64,000 bases of DNA from Pacificimonas sp036351775 (GCA_036351775.1 JAZBPX010000053.1:124001-188000), one strand, 5' to 3'. Shown: positions 32,518 to 41,677, numbered from the stretch's first letter. The notes: generated by a model not told the origin, from the sequence alone. Translations and numbers: made by a program.

Positions 32518-34106
32518 TGGCGACGACCCAGCCCATCGCCGACGAGCCCGCCGCCAGCAATCGGCCCGCGACCGACAATATGGTCAAGGGGATGCTCGGC
32601 AAGCTGCCGCCGCCGTGGCGCACGGCGCTGCCCGCCTGGATCGGGGTGGCGCTGGCGATCCTGCTCCTGTTCTGGCGCGATACCGCCGACCTAGTGGGCG
32701 TCTGGTGGAACAATTCGACCTATCAGCACGCGCTGCTGGTGCCGCCGATCATCGCTTACCTGGTGTGGATCCGGCGCGCGGAACTGTCGGCGCTGGTCCC
32801 CCGGCCCTTCGCGCCCGCCGCGATCCTCCTCGTGATCGGCGGGATTGGCTGGCTGCTGGGCGAGCTCGCCGGGGTGGCTCTGGTGCGGCATGCGGCGCTC
32901 GTTGGCATGCTGATGGTCAGCGTGCCGCTGGTGCTGGGCCTGACGGTGACGCGCGGCCTCATCTTCCCGCTATTCTATGCGCTGTTCATGATCCCCGTTG
33001 GCGACCAGCTGGTGCCGTGGCTGCAAATGGTGACGGCGGACATGTGCATCCTCCTCCTCAACCTCTTCAACGTGCCGGCCTATATCGACGGGGTCTTCAT
33101 CGAGATCCCGACCGGCAGTTTCGAGGTAGCCGAGGCCTGTTCGGGCGTGAAGTTCCTGATCGCGATGGTCGCCTTTTCGACGCTGGTCGCGCACCTGTGC
33201 TTCAAGAGCGCGTGGAAGCGCTGGACCTGCGTCATCAGCGCCATCGTGCTGTCGATCGTGGCGAACGGCATCCGCGCCTGGGGCACGATCTATATCGCGT
33301 GGATGGTCGACCCGTCCTTCGCGCGCGGCGTCGACCATGTTGTCTATGGCTGGTTCTTCTTCGCGATCATCATGGCGATCGTGCTGGGCGTGGGCTGGTT
33401 CTTCTTCGACCGTCCCGTGGACGACCCGGCCTTCGACCCCGACAAGCTGCAGCCCGCCGAGCGCCGGGTGCGCGCCGCGCCGAAAGCGTTTATCGTCAGC
33501 GCGGTGGTCGGCGTCGCCGCGCTGCTCGTCGGACCCGCCTACGGGCGGATCGTGGCGGACCGGGCGGCGGATTTCGACGTGGCGGGACTTGCCGCGCCCG
33601 ACGTGCCGGGATGGCGCAAGGTCAGCGGCGCGGGCAGCGGCTGGACGCCGCAATATGCGAATGCCTCGGCCAGCCTGACGCAGACCTATGAGAATGACGT
33701 GGGCGACCGGGTCGAGCTGTTCATGGCCGCCTATGACCGCCAGACGCGCGACCATGAGCTGGTGGTGTTCGGCAACGGCCTTCTGGAACTGGACGGCGAC
33801 TGGAGCTGGAGCCGGAACATCGACGGCCCGCCGCGCACGCGGGCGGTGGAGCTGCAGCGGCGGCCCTATACGCGCGATGTGTGGCAGCGGTTCGTCGTCG
33901 CCGGGCGGCAGAGCGGCAGCGACTATGCCGCGAAGCTCGATACGCTGCGCGCGCGGCTGCTGGGCGGCGAAACGCTGGCCGGGACCGTCGTGATTTCTGT
34001 GGAGCGGGTGGCCTCTCGCGGGACGGAGACCGCGGCGCTGGCCGCGTTCGACGAAGCGCTGGGCCCGGTGGACGAGGCGCTGCGCGGCGCGGTCGTGCCC
34101 GGCTGA
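32517..34106 (+). CDS. xrtA: exosortase A with C-terminal EpsI domain
   Basis: This 529-residue protein has about eight membrane segments in the first 310 residues, with the exosortase catalytic triad: Cys208 (EVAEACSGVKFL), Arg253 (VANGIRAWGTI) and His274 (GVDHVVYGWFFF). This transpeptidase recognises PEP-CTERM tails, cleaves them and transfers the protein to an acceptor in the envelope. Residues after about 320 form the EpsI domain (soluble, periplasmic, DVPGWRKVSG...). A probable substrate is encoded at 16831-18009. The ATG shares its A with the preceding stop (TGATG), and the stop shares bases with the next ATG. Confidence 0.93.
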   Translation: MATTQPIADEPAASNRPATDNMVKGMLGKLPPPWRTALPAWIGVALAILLLFWRDTADLVGVWWNNSTYQHALLVPPIIAYLVWIRRAELSALVPRPFAPAAILLVIGGIGWLLGELAGVALVRHAALVGMLMVSVPLVLGLTVTRGLIFPLFYALFMIPVGDQLVPWLQMVTADMCILLLNLFNVPAYIDGVFIEIPTGSFEVAEACSGVKFLIAMVAFSTLVAHLCFKSAWKRWTCVISAIVLSIVANGIRAWGTIYIAWMVDPSFARGVDHVVYGWFFFAIIMAIVLGVGWFFFDRPVDDPAFDPDKLQPAERRVRAAPKAFIVSAVVGVAALLVGPAYGRIVADRAADFDVAGLAAPDVPGWRKVSGAGSGWTPQYANASASLTQTYENDVGDRVELFMAAYDRQTRDHELVVFGNGLLELDGDWSWSRNIDGPPRTRAVELQRRPYTRDVWQRFVVAGRQSGSDYAAKLDTLRARLLGGETLAGTVVISVERVASRGTETAALAAFDEALGPVDEALRGAVVPG

Positions 34107-35983
34107 TGTGCGGCCTTGCCGGGATTTTCGACCGGCGCGAACAGGGGCTGGCCGATCAGGATATTATCGACCGGATGACCGACAGCCTTGCGCACCGGGG
34201 CCCGGACGGACGCGGGGTGCTGAACGAGCCCGGGATCGCACTGGGGCACCGGCGGCTGTCGATCATCGATATCGAGGGTGCGCCGCAGCCCATGGCCAGC
34301 GCGGACGGGCGCTATGTGATCGTCTTCAACGGAGAGATTTATAATTTCGCGGCGCTGAAAGCCGAGCTGATCGCGAAGGGGCGGACGTTCGCGCGCGCGA
34401 GCGATACCGAAGTTCTGCTGGAGGGCTATGCCGTCTGGGGTGCCGAGATGCTGCCGCGGCTGACCGGCATGTTCGCCTTCGCCATCTGGGACCGGAAGGC
34501 GCGGACGCTGTTCCTGGCGCGCGACCGGTTCGGGGTTAAGCCGATGTACCTGGCGGACCTCGCCGACGGGCGGCTGCTGTTCGGGTCGGAGCTGAAGGCG
34601 CTGACCGCGCATCCGGACCTGCCGCGCCGGATCGATCCGCAGGCGGTCGAGGATTATTTCGCCTATGGCTATGTGCCGGAGGTGCGCTCGATTCTGTCGG
34701 GCGTGACGAAGCTGCAGCCCGCGCATTATGCGCTGGTCGAGGAGGGCGGCGCGACGGTCCGGCAGGTGCGCTACTGGGACCTCGCCTTCACGGAGGATCG
34801 CGAGGGCGAGCGCGCGGCGCTGGACGCAGAGCTGGACCGGGCCGTGGCCTCGCGGCTGGTGGCGGACGTGGAGGTGGCGGCGTTCCTGTCGGGCGGGGTG
34901 GACAGCTCGGCGGTGGTGGCGATGATGAGCCGGCACCTGGAGGGGTTCAAGACGCTCTCCATCGGGTTCGACGCGAAGGGCTTTGACGAGACCGAATATG
35001 CGCGGGCGGTCGCGGCGCGCTATCAGACGGACCATCACGAGCGAACCGTGACGACGGACGATTTCGGGCTGATCGACCGGCTGGCGGATGCGTTCGACGA
35101 GCCCTTTGCCGATGCCTCTGCCATTCCGACGTTCCGGGTGTGCGAACTGGCTCGGGAGCATGTGAAGGTGGCGCTGTCTGGCGACGGGGCGGACGAGCTG
35201 TTCGCAGGCTATCGCCGCTATGCGCTGTTTAAGGCGGAGGAACGAGTGCGCGGACTGGTCCCCGGCAGCATGAGGCGGGCGGTGTTCAGGCCGCTGGGCG
35301 CGGTGATGCCGAAGCTGGACCGGCTGCCGCGTTTTTTGCGGCCGAAATCGACGCTCGAGGCGTTGGGGATGGACGCGGGCGAGGCGTATTTCCATGCCGT
35401 GTCGGTAACGCGTGGGACGGAGCGGGCGCGGCTGTTCACGGACGATCTGAAGCGGGACCTGGCTGGCTATGACGCGCGGGAGCTGTATGCGGAGACGTTC
35501 CGGAATGCGCCTGCAGAGACGGCGCTGGGCCGCGCGCAATATACCGACATTCGCCATTATCTGCCAGGCGACATCCTGACGAAGGTCGACCGGACGAGCA
35601 TGGCGAACAGCCTGGAAGCGCGCGAGCCGCTGCTCGACCATGACCTGGTGGCTTGGGGCGCGGCGCTGAAACCCGATCAGCGGCTGCGCGGGATGTCAGG
35701 TAAATGGCTGCTGAAGGAGGCGGTCAGGCCGCTGCTGCCGGACGGGATCATCGACCGACCGAAGATGGGCTTCGTGGTGCCGATTTCGGAATGGTTCAAG
35801 GGGCCGCTGGCGGGCGAGGTCGACGCGATCACCGGGGCGGACAGCCCGCTGATGCGTTCGGGACTGCTGAACGGCGGCGAGATTGCGCGCATGGCGTCCG
35901 CTCACCGGTCAGGTGCAAGGGATTATAGCCGGACACTCTGGCAGTGCCTGATGCTGGACCGGGCGCTGGCGCGGCTGACCTGA
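34106..35983 (+). CDS. XrtA/PEP-CTERM system amidotransferase (asparagine synthase-like)
   Basis: This 625-residue protein starts MCGLAGIFDRR, so Cys2 is the N-terminal nucleophile of a class II glutaminase domain (HRGPDGRGV, GHRRLSIID, FNGEIYNF follow). The synthetase domain has the PPi loop AFLSGGVDSSAVVAMMS and the helper motif ALSGDGADELFAGYRRY. This is asparagine synthase B architecture, but the family in XrtA loci probably amidates a sugar or peptide of the exopolymer rather than making asparagine. It is the last gene of the plus-strand run and is translationally coupled to xrtA. Confidence 0.9.
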   Translation: MCGLAGIFDRREQGLADQDIIDRMTDSLAHRGPDGRGVLNEPGIALGHRRLSIIDIEGAPQPMASADGRYVIVFNGEIYNFAALKAELIAKGRTFARASDTEVLLEGYAVWGAEMLPRLTGMFAFAIWDRKARTLFLARDRFGVKPMYLADLADGRLLFGSELKALTAHPDLPRRIDPQAVEDYFAYGYVPEVRSILSGVTKLQPAHYALVEEGGATVRQVRYWDLAFTEDREGERAALDAELDRAVASRLVADVEVAAFLSGGVDSSAVVAMMSRHLEGFKTLSIGFDAKGFDETEYARAVAARYQTDHHERTVTTDDFGLIDRLADAFDEPFADASAIPTFRVCELAREHVKVALSGDGADELFAGYRRYALFKAEERVRGLVPGSMRRAVFRPLGAVMPKLDRLPRFLRPKSTLEALGMDAGEAYFHAVSVTRGTERARLFTDDLKRDLAGYDARELYAETFRNAPAETALGRAQYTDIRHYLPGDILTKVDRTSMANSLEAREPLLDHDLVAWGAALKPDQRLRGMSGKWLLKEAVRPLLPDGIIDRPKMGFVVPISEWFKGPLAGEVDAITGADSPLMRSGLLNGGEIARMASAHRSGARDYSRTLWQCLMLDRALARLT

Positions 35984-36014
35984 CCGTTACAACGGGGCGG
36001 TCCGCAGTCCTGGG

Positions 36015-36419
36015 CTAGTTTGCCTGCAGTTCCTCTGACAGTCCGTCTGCCGTCTCCGCCTCGACCATGGTGTCGCCTGTTGCCGGTGCGGCCTGGGCGG
36101 CGCGGTGCGCGCGAAGGATCGCGGCCTGCGCCTGGGGTGACAGCGTCGTGGTTTCGGGGTCTATACCGAGCTCGCGAAGCTGCGCCGCCTCCTCTGCCAG
36201 TGCGCCGGACATGGGCGGCCGGGTGCGGGGTGTGTCCGACAGATCGAGACCGGCACCTTCGGCAGCGAATGTCGGCGCGCTGAACGTGATCCGGTCGCTG
36301 CGCAGCGTGTCGTAAGCGTAGAAAAAGCCCGCACCCGTCACCGCGATGCCGCCCACGAGCGCGACGAGCATACCGCTGGAAGGCGGCTTCGATCGCTGCT
36401 GTGGAGACTGCATGACCAT
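36015..36419 (-). CDS. small single-pass membrane protein of unknown function
   Basis: This 134-residue protein has one hydrophobic segment near residues 18-38 (MLVALVGGIAVTGAGFFYAY) after a basic/Gln-Ser-rich N-terminus. A periplasmic-side Ala/Glu/Thr-rich tail with low complexity (EAAQLRELGIDPETTTLSPQ) follows. No family is recognised. It is convergent with the XrtA amidotransferase, with only 31 bp between the stops, and has its own 158-bp upstream region containing TATACA-like promoter elements on the minus strand. An alternative ATG two codons in (36413) is equally possible. Confidence 0.6.
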   Translation of the reverse strand: MVMQSPQQRSKPPSSGMLVALVGGIAVTGAGFFYAYDTLRSDRITFSAPTFAAEGAGLDLSDTPRTRPPMSGALAEEAAQLRELGIDPETTTLSPQAQAAILRAHRAAQAAPATGDTMVEAETADGLSEELQAN

Positions 36420-36577
36420 GATCGACCCTAAACCGTGACCCCGTTACGCACCCGATTGGAACAGGCTATGCAAGAATTGGGCCATGCGGGAAACCCCCTG
36501 TATAATCGGCTTCTTAACCTTAACTGACATCAATGTACTGCAAAAGGGTGTAAAATTCCCCGACTCTTTCGCGGGCG

Positions 36578-37321
36578 TTACGATGGATATGCGGCGGACC
36601 AGAAGTAGAGGCCGTCCGGCGGCGCGTTGAAACCGAGGGCGGCGCGGTCGCGGGCATCGAGCGCGGCTTTCATATCGGCGGGAGTCCAGCGACCGTCGCC
36701 GACCATGACGAGGCAGCCGGTAATGGAGCGGATCTGGTGGTGGAGGAAGGACGGCGCTTCGGCGGTAATTATGACGAGGTCGCCTTCACGGTCGACGGAA
36801 AGCCGGTCGATGCTCTTGACCGACGAGGCGGACTGGCAGTGCGCGCTGCGGAAGGTGGTAAAGTCGTGCTTGCCGACAAGGTGGTCGGCGGCGGCCTGCA
36901 TCGCGGCCTCATCGAGCGGCTTGGCGACCTGCCATTCGCGGCCCGCGGTCAGCGTCAATGGCGCGCGGCGATTGCGGATGCGGTAACGGTACGCGCGGCC
37001 GGTGCAGCTGAAGCGGGCGTGGAAGTCGTCGGCCACCTCCTCACAGGCGAGGATGGCAACCGGTGCGGGGCGGAGGCGGGCGTTCAGCGCCTCCATCAGG
37101 CGGAAGGGGGCGATGTCGCGATCGATATCGACATGGGCGACCTGACCGACGGCGTGGACGCCGGAATCGGTGCGGCCGCAGCCATAAACCAGCGGCTCGG
37201 TCCCGACGATTTCGGCGGCGGCCTCCTCGATCGCCTGCTGCACCGAGGGGCCGTGCGCCTGCCGCTGCCAGCCCATGAAGGGGCGGCCGTCATATTCGAT
37301 GGTCAGCTTGAAGCGGGGCAG
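36578..37321 (-). CDS. truA: tRNA pseudouridine synthase A, apparent CTG start
   Basis: TruA isomerises uridines 38-40 in the anticodon arm. The 247-residue protein contains the catalytic Asp in GCGRTDSGVHAVGQVAHV, the N-terminal strand FKLTIEYDGRPFMGWQRQ and the late motif FLHHQIRSITGCLVMVGDG. No ATG, GTG or TTG lies near the conserved N-terminus. A CTG at 37321-37319 (giving M-PRFKLTIEYDG) is preceded by AAAGGA with a 7-nt spacer, so I take it as the start. The longer open frame upstream is only the antiregister of fmt. It overlaps the fmt end by 19 nt. Confidence 0.9.
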   Translation of the reverse strand: MPRFKLTIEYDGRPFMGWQRQAHGPSVQQAIEEAAAEIVGTEPLVYGCGRTDSGVHAVGQVAHVDIDRDIAPFRLMEALNARLRPAPVAILACEEVADDFHARFSCTGRAYRYRIRNRRAPLTLTAGREWQVAKPLDEAAMQAAADHLVGKHDFTTFRSAHCQSASSVKSIDRLSVDREGDLVIITAEAPSFLHHQIRSITGCLVMVGDGRWTPADMKAALDARDRAALGFNAPPDGLYFWSAAYPS

Positions 37322-38220
37322 GGATCGATCCTTTCCGGCATGGCGAAGCCGTTGAGGAGATCGGCCATGGTCATGGCGCGCTTGCCGGGCCGCTGCACGA
37401 GGCGGAGGCGGACCGCACCAGTGCCGCAGGCAATGGTGGTGCCGTTCGCGAGAACCGTGCCGGGCGCGGCCGTGACGCCGGGCTCGACGGCGACCTCCAG
37501 GACTTTCAGCCGCTCGCCGCCCACCGCGAACCACGCGCCGGGGGCGGGGTTGAAGGCGCGGACCTGACGGTCGACCTGCTCGGCGGACCGGCTGAAGTCG
37601 AGCGCGGCCTCCGCCTTGTCGATCTTGGCGGCGTAGGTGGCCTCGCTGTCGTCCTGGGGGGCGGGGTCGGGGAGGGGTTCGGTCAGCGCCTCGACCATTA
37701 GTTCCGCGCCGACGAGGGCAAGGTCGTCGGCAAGTACGCCCGCGGTTTTCCCTGCAATCTCGACCTGCCGGGTCAGTAGCATGGGGCCGGTGTCGAGACC
37801 GGCCTCCATCTGCATGATCGTGACGCCGGTAACGCGGTCGCCCGCGAGGATGGCACGCTGGACGGGGGCTGCGCCGCGCCAGCGGGGGAGGAGCGAGGCG
37901 TGGACGTTCAGGCAGGCGAGGCGCGGGGCGTCGAGAACCGCCTGCGGCAGGATCAGGCCGTAGGCGGCGACGATGGCGGCGTCGAGGTCGAGGGCGGCGA
38001 ACTCGGCCTGGGCGTCCGCGTCCTTCAGGGAGGCGGGGTGGCGGACGGGAAGGCCGAGCGTTTCGGCGGCGTCGTGGACGGCGGAGCGCTGCACACTCTT
38101 GCCGCGCCGGGCGGCGCGGGGCGGCTGGGTATAGACCGCCGCGATGTCGTGATCCGCGGCGGCCAGCGCGCGGAGCGTCGGCACGGCAAAGGGCGGGGTT
38201 CCCATGAAGGCGATACGCAT
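37303..38220 (-). CDS. fmt: methionyl-tRNA formyltransferase
   Basis: This 305-residue enzyme formylates initiator Met-tRNA using 10-formyl-THF. It begins MRIAFMGTPPFAVPTLRAL; the folate-binding/catalytic core has LNVHASLLPRWRGAAPVQRA (Asn, His) and GVTIMQMEAGLDTGPML (catalytic Asp), with an OB-like C-terminal domain (ATYAAKIDKAEAALDF...). It sits in the common def-fmt-truA neighbourhood, but here def is on the opposite strand and separated by recR. The gene is divergent from recR. Confidence 0.95.
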   Translation of the reverse strand: MRIAFMGTPPFAVPTLRALAAADHDIAAVYTQPPRAARRGKSVQRSAVHDAAETLGLPVRHPASLKDADAQAEFAALDLDAAIVAAYGLILPQAVLDAPRLACLNVHASLLPRWRGAAPVQRAILAGDRVTGVTIMQMEAGLDTGPMLLTRQVEIAGKTAGVLADDLALVGAELMVEALTEPLPDPAPQDDSEATYAAKIDKAEAALDFSRSAEQVDRQVRAFNPAPGAWFAVGGERLKVLEVAVEPGVTAAPGTVLANGTTIACGTGAVRLRLVQRPGKRAMTMADLLNGFAMPERIDPCPASS

Positions 38221-38337
38221 GGCCGTTCGGGTAGGGGGGCGGCGCAGGAGCCGCAAGTCCCCGGGTCTCCGGAGTATCGCGGCGGCGCGACGTAGCGGCC
38301 TCTCGCGCAGGACAGGGAAGCAGCCTACATAGCCGTC

Positions 38338-38934
38338 ATGTCGTCTCCTGAAATCGAAGCGCTCGTCCAGTCCCTGTCGCGGCTGCCCGGTCTGGGGCCG
38401 CGGTCGGCGCGGCGGGCGGTGCTGCATCTGCTTAAACGGAGGGAAAGCGGGCTGCAGCCGCTGGTGGCCGCGCTTCAGACCGTGGACGAGCGGATGGTAA
38501 CCTGCGCGACTTGCGGCAATGTCGATACCAGCGATCCCTGCCACATCTGCCGCGACACGCGCCGTGACGAGAGCCTGCTGGCGGTGGTGGAGGATGTGGC
38601 CGACCTGTGGGCGATGGACCGGTCGCGGCTGTTTGCCGGGCGCTATCATGTGCTGGGCGGGCGGCTATCGGCGCTGGACGGCGTGGGGCCGGATGATCTG
38701 GATGTGGCGGGGCTGGTCAGGCGGGTCGAGGCGGGCGGTGTGTCCGAGGTTGTGCTGGCGATGAACGCGACGATGGAGGGGCAGACGACGCTGCACTATG
38801 TGGCCGAGCAGCTGGAGCGGTTTCCGGTGACGGTGTCGACATTGGCGCACGGCGTGCCGGTGGGCGGCGAACTGGATTACCTCGACGAGGGCACGATCGC
38901 GCAGGCGCTGCGGGCGCGGCGGACGGTGGGTTGA
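38338..38934 (+). CDS. recR: recombination mediator protein RecR
   Basis: This 198-residue protein has an N-terminal helix-hairpin-helix (IEALVQSLSRLPGLGPRSAR), the C4 zinc finger (CATCGNVDTSDPCHIC) near residue 57, and the Toprim domain (LLAVVEDVADLWAMDRSRL, then YHVLGGRLSALDGVGPDDL). With RecO/RecF it loads RecA at gaps. Length and motifs are standard. Confidence 0.95.
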   Translation: MSSPEIEALVQSLSRLPGLGPRSARRAVLHLLKRRESGLQPLVAALQTVDERMVTCATCGNVDTSDPCHICRDTRRDESLLAVVEDVADLWAMDRSRLFAGRYHVLGGRLSALDGVGPDDLDVAGLVRRVEAGGVSEVVLAMNATMEGQTTLHYVAEQLERFPVTVSTLAHGVPVGGELDYLDEGTIAQALRARRTVG

Positions 38935-38991
38935 GGCGCGGCCGCTCTTGAGGCGTTGCGAGGCGGCGCTGCTGCCCCTAAATTGCCGTCC

Positions 38992-39528
38992 ATGGCCATT
39001 TTACCGATCATCGAGACGCCCGATCCGCGTCTGAAAACCATCTCGAAACCCGTCGACGGCGTGACCGACGAGCTGCGCGCGTTCATGGATGACATGCTGG
39101 AAACGATGTACGCCGCGCCGGGCATCGGCCTCGCCGCGATCCAGGTAGGGCGCGCGGACCGGGTGCTGGTCATCGACCTGCAGGAACTGCCGGAGGGCGA
39201 GGAGGATGAGGAGAAGCGCGTCCGCGAGCCGATGTATTTCGTAAATCCGGAAATCCTCGAAGTTTCGGACGAAACCACGCCCTACAATGAGGGGTGCCTG
39301 TCGGTGCCGGAGCAATATGCCGAGGTCGAACGGCCAAGCTGGGTGCGGGCAAAGTGGCTCGATTATGACGGGGTGGCGCATGAGGAGAAAATCGAAGGAT
39401 TCCTCGCGACGGTTCTGCAGCACGAGATGGACCACCTGGAAGGGATCCTGTTCATCGATCATCTGTCGAAGCTGAAGCGCGACATGGTCCTGCGGAAGCT
39501 GAAGAAGATGCGGCGAATGGCCGCCTGA
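38992..39528 (+). CDS. def: peptide deformylase
   Basis: This 178-residue metalloenzyme removes the N-formyl group from nascent proteins. All three motifs are present: GIGLAAIQVG, EGCLSVPEQY (Cys ligand) and the HEMDHLEG zinc-binding helix (HExxH). The ATG at 38992 gives the normal N-terminus MAILPIIETPDPRL; a longer frame upstream lacks family similarity. It is 57 nt after recR and convergent with the histidine kinase gene. Confidence 0.95.
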   Translation: MAILPIIETPDPRLKTISKPVDGVTDELRAFMDDMLETMYAAPGIGLAAIQVGRADRVLVIDLQELPEGEEDEEKRVREPMYFVNPEILEVSDETTPYNEGCLSVPEQYAEVERPSWVRAKWLDYDGVAHEEKIEGFLATVLQHEMDHLEGILFIDHLSKLKRDMVLRKLKKMRRMAA

Positions 39529-39535
39529 CGGCGAG

Positions 39536-40873
39536 CTAGGCTGGAAACGCTAGCATCGCGCGGAGGCCGCCCTCGCTGCGATTTTCGAGAGTGAGTTTGC
39601 CGCCGTGAAGGGCGGCGACGGCTTTGACGATGGCCAGGCCCAGGCCCGAGCCGCCGGTTTCGCGGTTGCGCGAGCTCTCCAGCCTGACGAACGGATCGGT
39701 CGCGCGCGCCATGTCGGCCTCCGCGATGCCGGGGCCGTTATCTTCAACGATGATTTCGATGGTGCCCTCCGTGCGCTGGACGGTGACGGCGGCGCTGCCT
39801 GCGTAGCGGACGGCGTTCCCGATGAGGTTTTCCGCGGCGCGGCGGAGGGCCGAGGCGTAGGCGTTTGCGGAGATGGGCGCTGGCTGGTCGTAGGTGACGG
39901 TGCCGCCCGCGCCTTGCTGGCTGGCGACGGCCTTTCCGATAAGCGCGGCGATGTCGGTGGGTTCGGGCGGGTTGCTGACGCTGCTGAGCCGGGCGAGCGA
40001 GAGGATGTCGTCGAGGCTTTGCGTCAAATGCTCGATGGATTCGATCATGGCGACGCGCTCGGCGGGATCGTCGACGCTTTCGACGCGGATGCGGAGGGCG
40101 GCGAGAGGCGTGCGGAGGTCGTGGCCGATGGCGCCGAGCATCTGGTCCTTCTCGCTCATCATGCCGGACACGCGGGTCTGCATGGCGTTGAAGGCGGCGA
40201 TGAGGGCGCGGACGTCCCTGGGGCCGCCGGGCTCGACGGGGGCGGGGGCCTCGCTGCCGCGGAAGCGTTCCGCCGCGGTGCCTAGGTTGCCGAGAGAGCG
40301 GCTGGCGCTGCGGGCGAAGATGATCAGCGGGATCAGGGTCAGGGCGAAGATGAGGAGCGTCTGGAGCGCGAGACCGCGAAACTGCGGTGCGCGGCTGGGG
40401 GGCGCGACGGTGCGCGTTGCCTGCCAACCCTCCGGGAACCGGGCGAACACGCCGAGCCCACGCCGCGCCTCGCGTTCCTGAAGGCCGAAGCGGTCCGGGA
40501 AGGGGAAGACATGGACCTCGCTGGCCGGACGCCCGAGTTCGGCGAGGCGCGCGCCGATCTCGGCTTCGATGGCGGGAAGGCGGCGACCAGCGGCGAAGGC
40601 AGGCGGGCCGCCGTCACGCAGGCGCTCTCGCACGCGATCGCGGAAGCTGCCGCGTTCGCCGGGGCGGGCCTCGCGGCGTTCGGGGCGGTCAGGCGCGGCG
40701 CTGTCGGCATGAGCGAGGAGGCGGGCGACGGCGGGTTCGACGGTGCGCGAGATCGCGGTCTCGCGGCGCTCGTTATAGAGGAGCGCGAGGCTGACGGCCT
40801 GCGCGGTGAACAGGGCGAGCGTGACGACGAGGACGAGCTGCGCGGTCAGGCTGAGGCGGCGAAAGAGCGTCAT
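39536..40873 (-). CDS. sensor histidine kinase (HAMP-type)
   Basis: This 445-residue protein has TM1 at about residues 10-32, a periplasmic domain rich in Arg/Pro/Glu (about 35-165), TM2 about 168-187 and a HAMP linker. The H-box follows (AIGHDLRTPLAALRIRVE, His251), then the N-box NLIGNAVRYA, G1 VEDNGPGIAEAD and G2 GGSGLGLAIVKAV. It pairs with the response regulator encoded directly upstream; their frames overlap by 4 nt (ATGA). It belongs to the EnvZ/RstB-like group by architecture. The signal is unknown; the neighbouring EF-hand gene may be a target, but no operator was recognised. Confidence 0.9.
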   Translation of the reverse strand: MTLFRRLSLTAQLVLVVTLALFTAQAVSLALLYNERRETAISRTVEPAVARLLAHADSAAPDRPERREARPGERGSFRDRVRERLRDGGPPAFAAGRRLPAIEAEIGARLAELGRPASEVHVFPFPDRFGLQEREARRGLGVFARFPEGWQATRTVAPPSRAPQFRGLALQTLLIFALTLIPLIIFARSASRSLGNLGTAAERFRGSEAPAPVEPGGPRDVRALIAAFNAMQTRVSGMMSEKDQMLGAIGHDLRTPLAALRIRVESVDDPAERVAMIESIEHLTQSLDDILSLARLSSVSNPPEPTDIAALIGKAVASQQGAGGTVTYDQPAPISANAYASALRRAAENLIGNAVRYAGSAAVTVQRTEGTIEIIVEDNGPGIAEADMARATDPFVRLESSRNRETGGSGLGLAIVKAVAALHGGKLTLENRSEGGLRAMLAFPA

Positions 40874-41583
40874 GCGAGGCTGGGCTCAACGGTGAAAACA
40901 TAGCCTGCGCCGTGGACGGTCTTGATGAGGAGGGGGCGTGTGGGATCGCGCTCGATCTTGCGGCGGAGGCGGCTGACGGCGTTGTCGATGGCGCGGTCGA
41001 AACTGTGGGCGTCGCGGCCCTTCACGAGGTCGAGAAGCTGGTCGCGGGTGAGGACACGGCCGGGGCGCTCGACGAAGGCGCGGAGGAGGTCATAGTCACC
41101 GGCGGTGAGGTCGATGGGGTCGCCCTCGCGGCCGATGAGGGCACGGGCGTCGAGGACGAAGGCCAGATCGTCGAACCTGCTGACAGCGTCTTCGGGCAGG
41201 TGCGCGGCTGGCGGCTCGGCGCGGCGCAGGATGGCGCGGATGCGGGCGAGGAGTTCGCGCGGGTTGAACGGCTTCGTCAGATAGTCGTCGGCACCCATTT
41301 CCAGGCCGACGATCTTGTCCGTGTCCTCCGCCATCGCGGTCAGCATGATGATCGGCAGACTACCCTCGGCGCGGATGGAGCGCGCGAGGCTGAGGCCGTC
41401 CTCTCCCGGCATCATGATGTCGAGAATGGCGAGGTCGATGCCGTTTGTTTTCAGGGTTTCGCGCGCCGCCGCAGCGGTGGGTGCCTGTGTGATGCGGTAC
41501 CCGTGCTTTTCCAGAAAGGCGGCGAGGGGCTCGCGGATCGAGCGTTCATCCTCGACGATCAGGAGATGCGGGCGGCTGGACAG
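40870..41583 (-). CDS. OmpR-family response regulator, apparent CTG start
   Basis: This 237-residue regulator has a receiver domain with the acidic pocket EDE at residues 11-13, phosphoacceptor Asp55 (LAILDIMMPGEDG) and Lys104 (YLTKPFNPREL), then an OmpR winged helix (LTAGDYDLLRAFVERPGRVL, AIDNAVSRLRRKIE, IKTVHGAGYVF). No ATG or GTG exists near the conserved start. A CTG at 41583-41581 (giving M-SSRPHLLIVEDE) is preceded by AAGGGA with a 6-nt spacer. TTG codons further upstream (41652, 41664) would add 23-27 residues partly encoded by a repeat-like sequence, which is less likely. Confidence 0.88.
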   Translation of the reverse strand: MSSRPHLLIVEDERSIREPLAAFLEKHGYRITQAPTAAAARETLKTNGIDLAILDIMMPGEDGLSLARSIRAEGSLPIIMLTAMAEDTDKIVGLEMGADDYLTKPFNPRELLARIRAILRRAEPPAAHLPEDAVSRFDDLAFVLDARALIGREGDPIDLTAGDYDLLRAFVERPGRVLTRDQLLDLVKGRDAHSFDRAIDNAVSRLRRKIERDPTRPLLIKTVHGAGYVFTVEPSLA

Positions 41584-41677
41584 GGGCAGTCCCTTGGAGC
41601 TGGAATGACGGACGGGGAAGGCCGTTATCCCGGTCTTCCCCGCCGTCGTCAAAGGTAGGATCAACGTTGCGCGTGAG

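Noticed and set aside
33923..35641. 572-codon open frame on the minus strand
   Set aside because: It is antisense to the XrtA amidotransferase and has the composition of a GC shadow.
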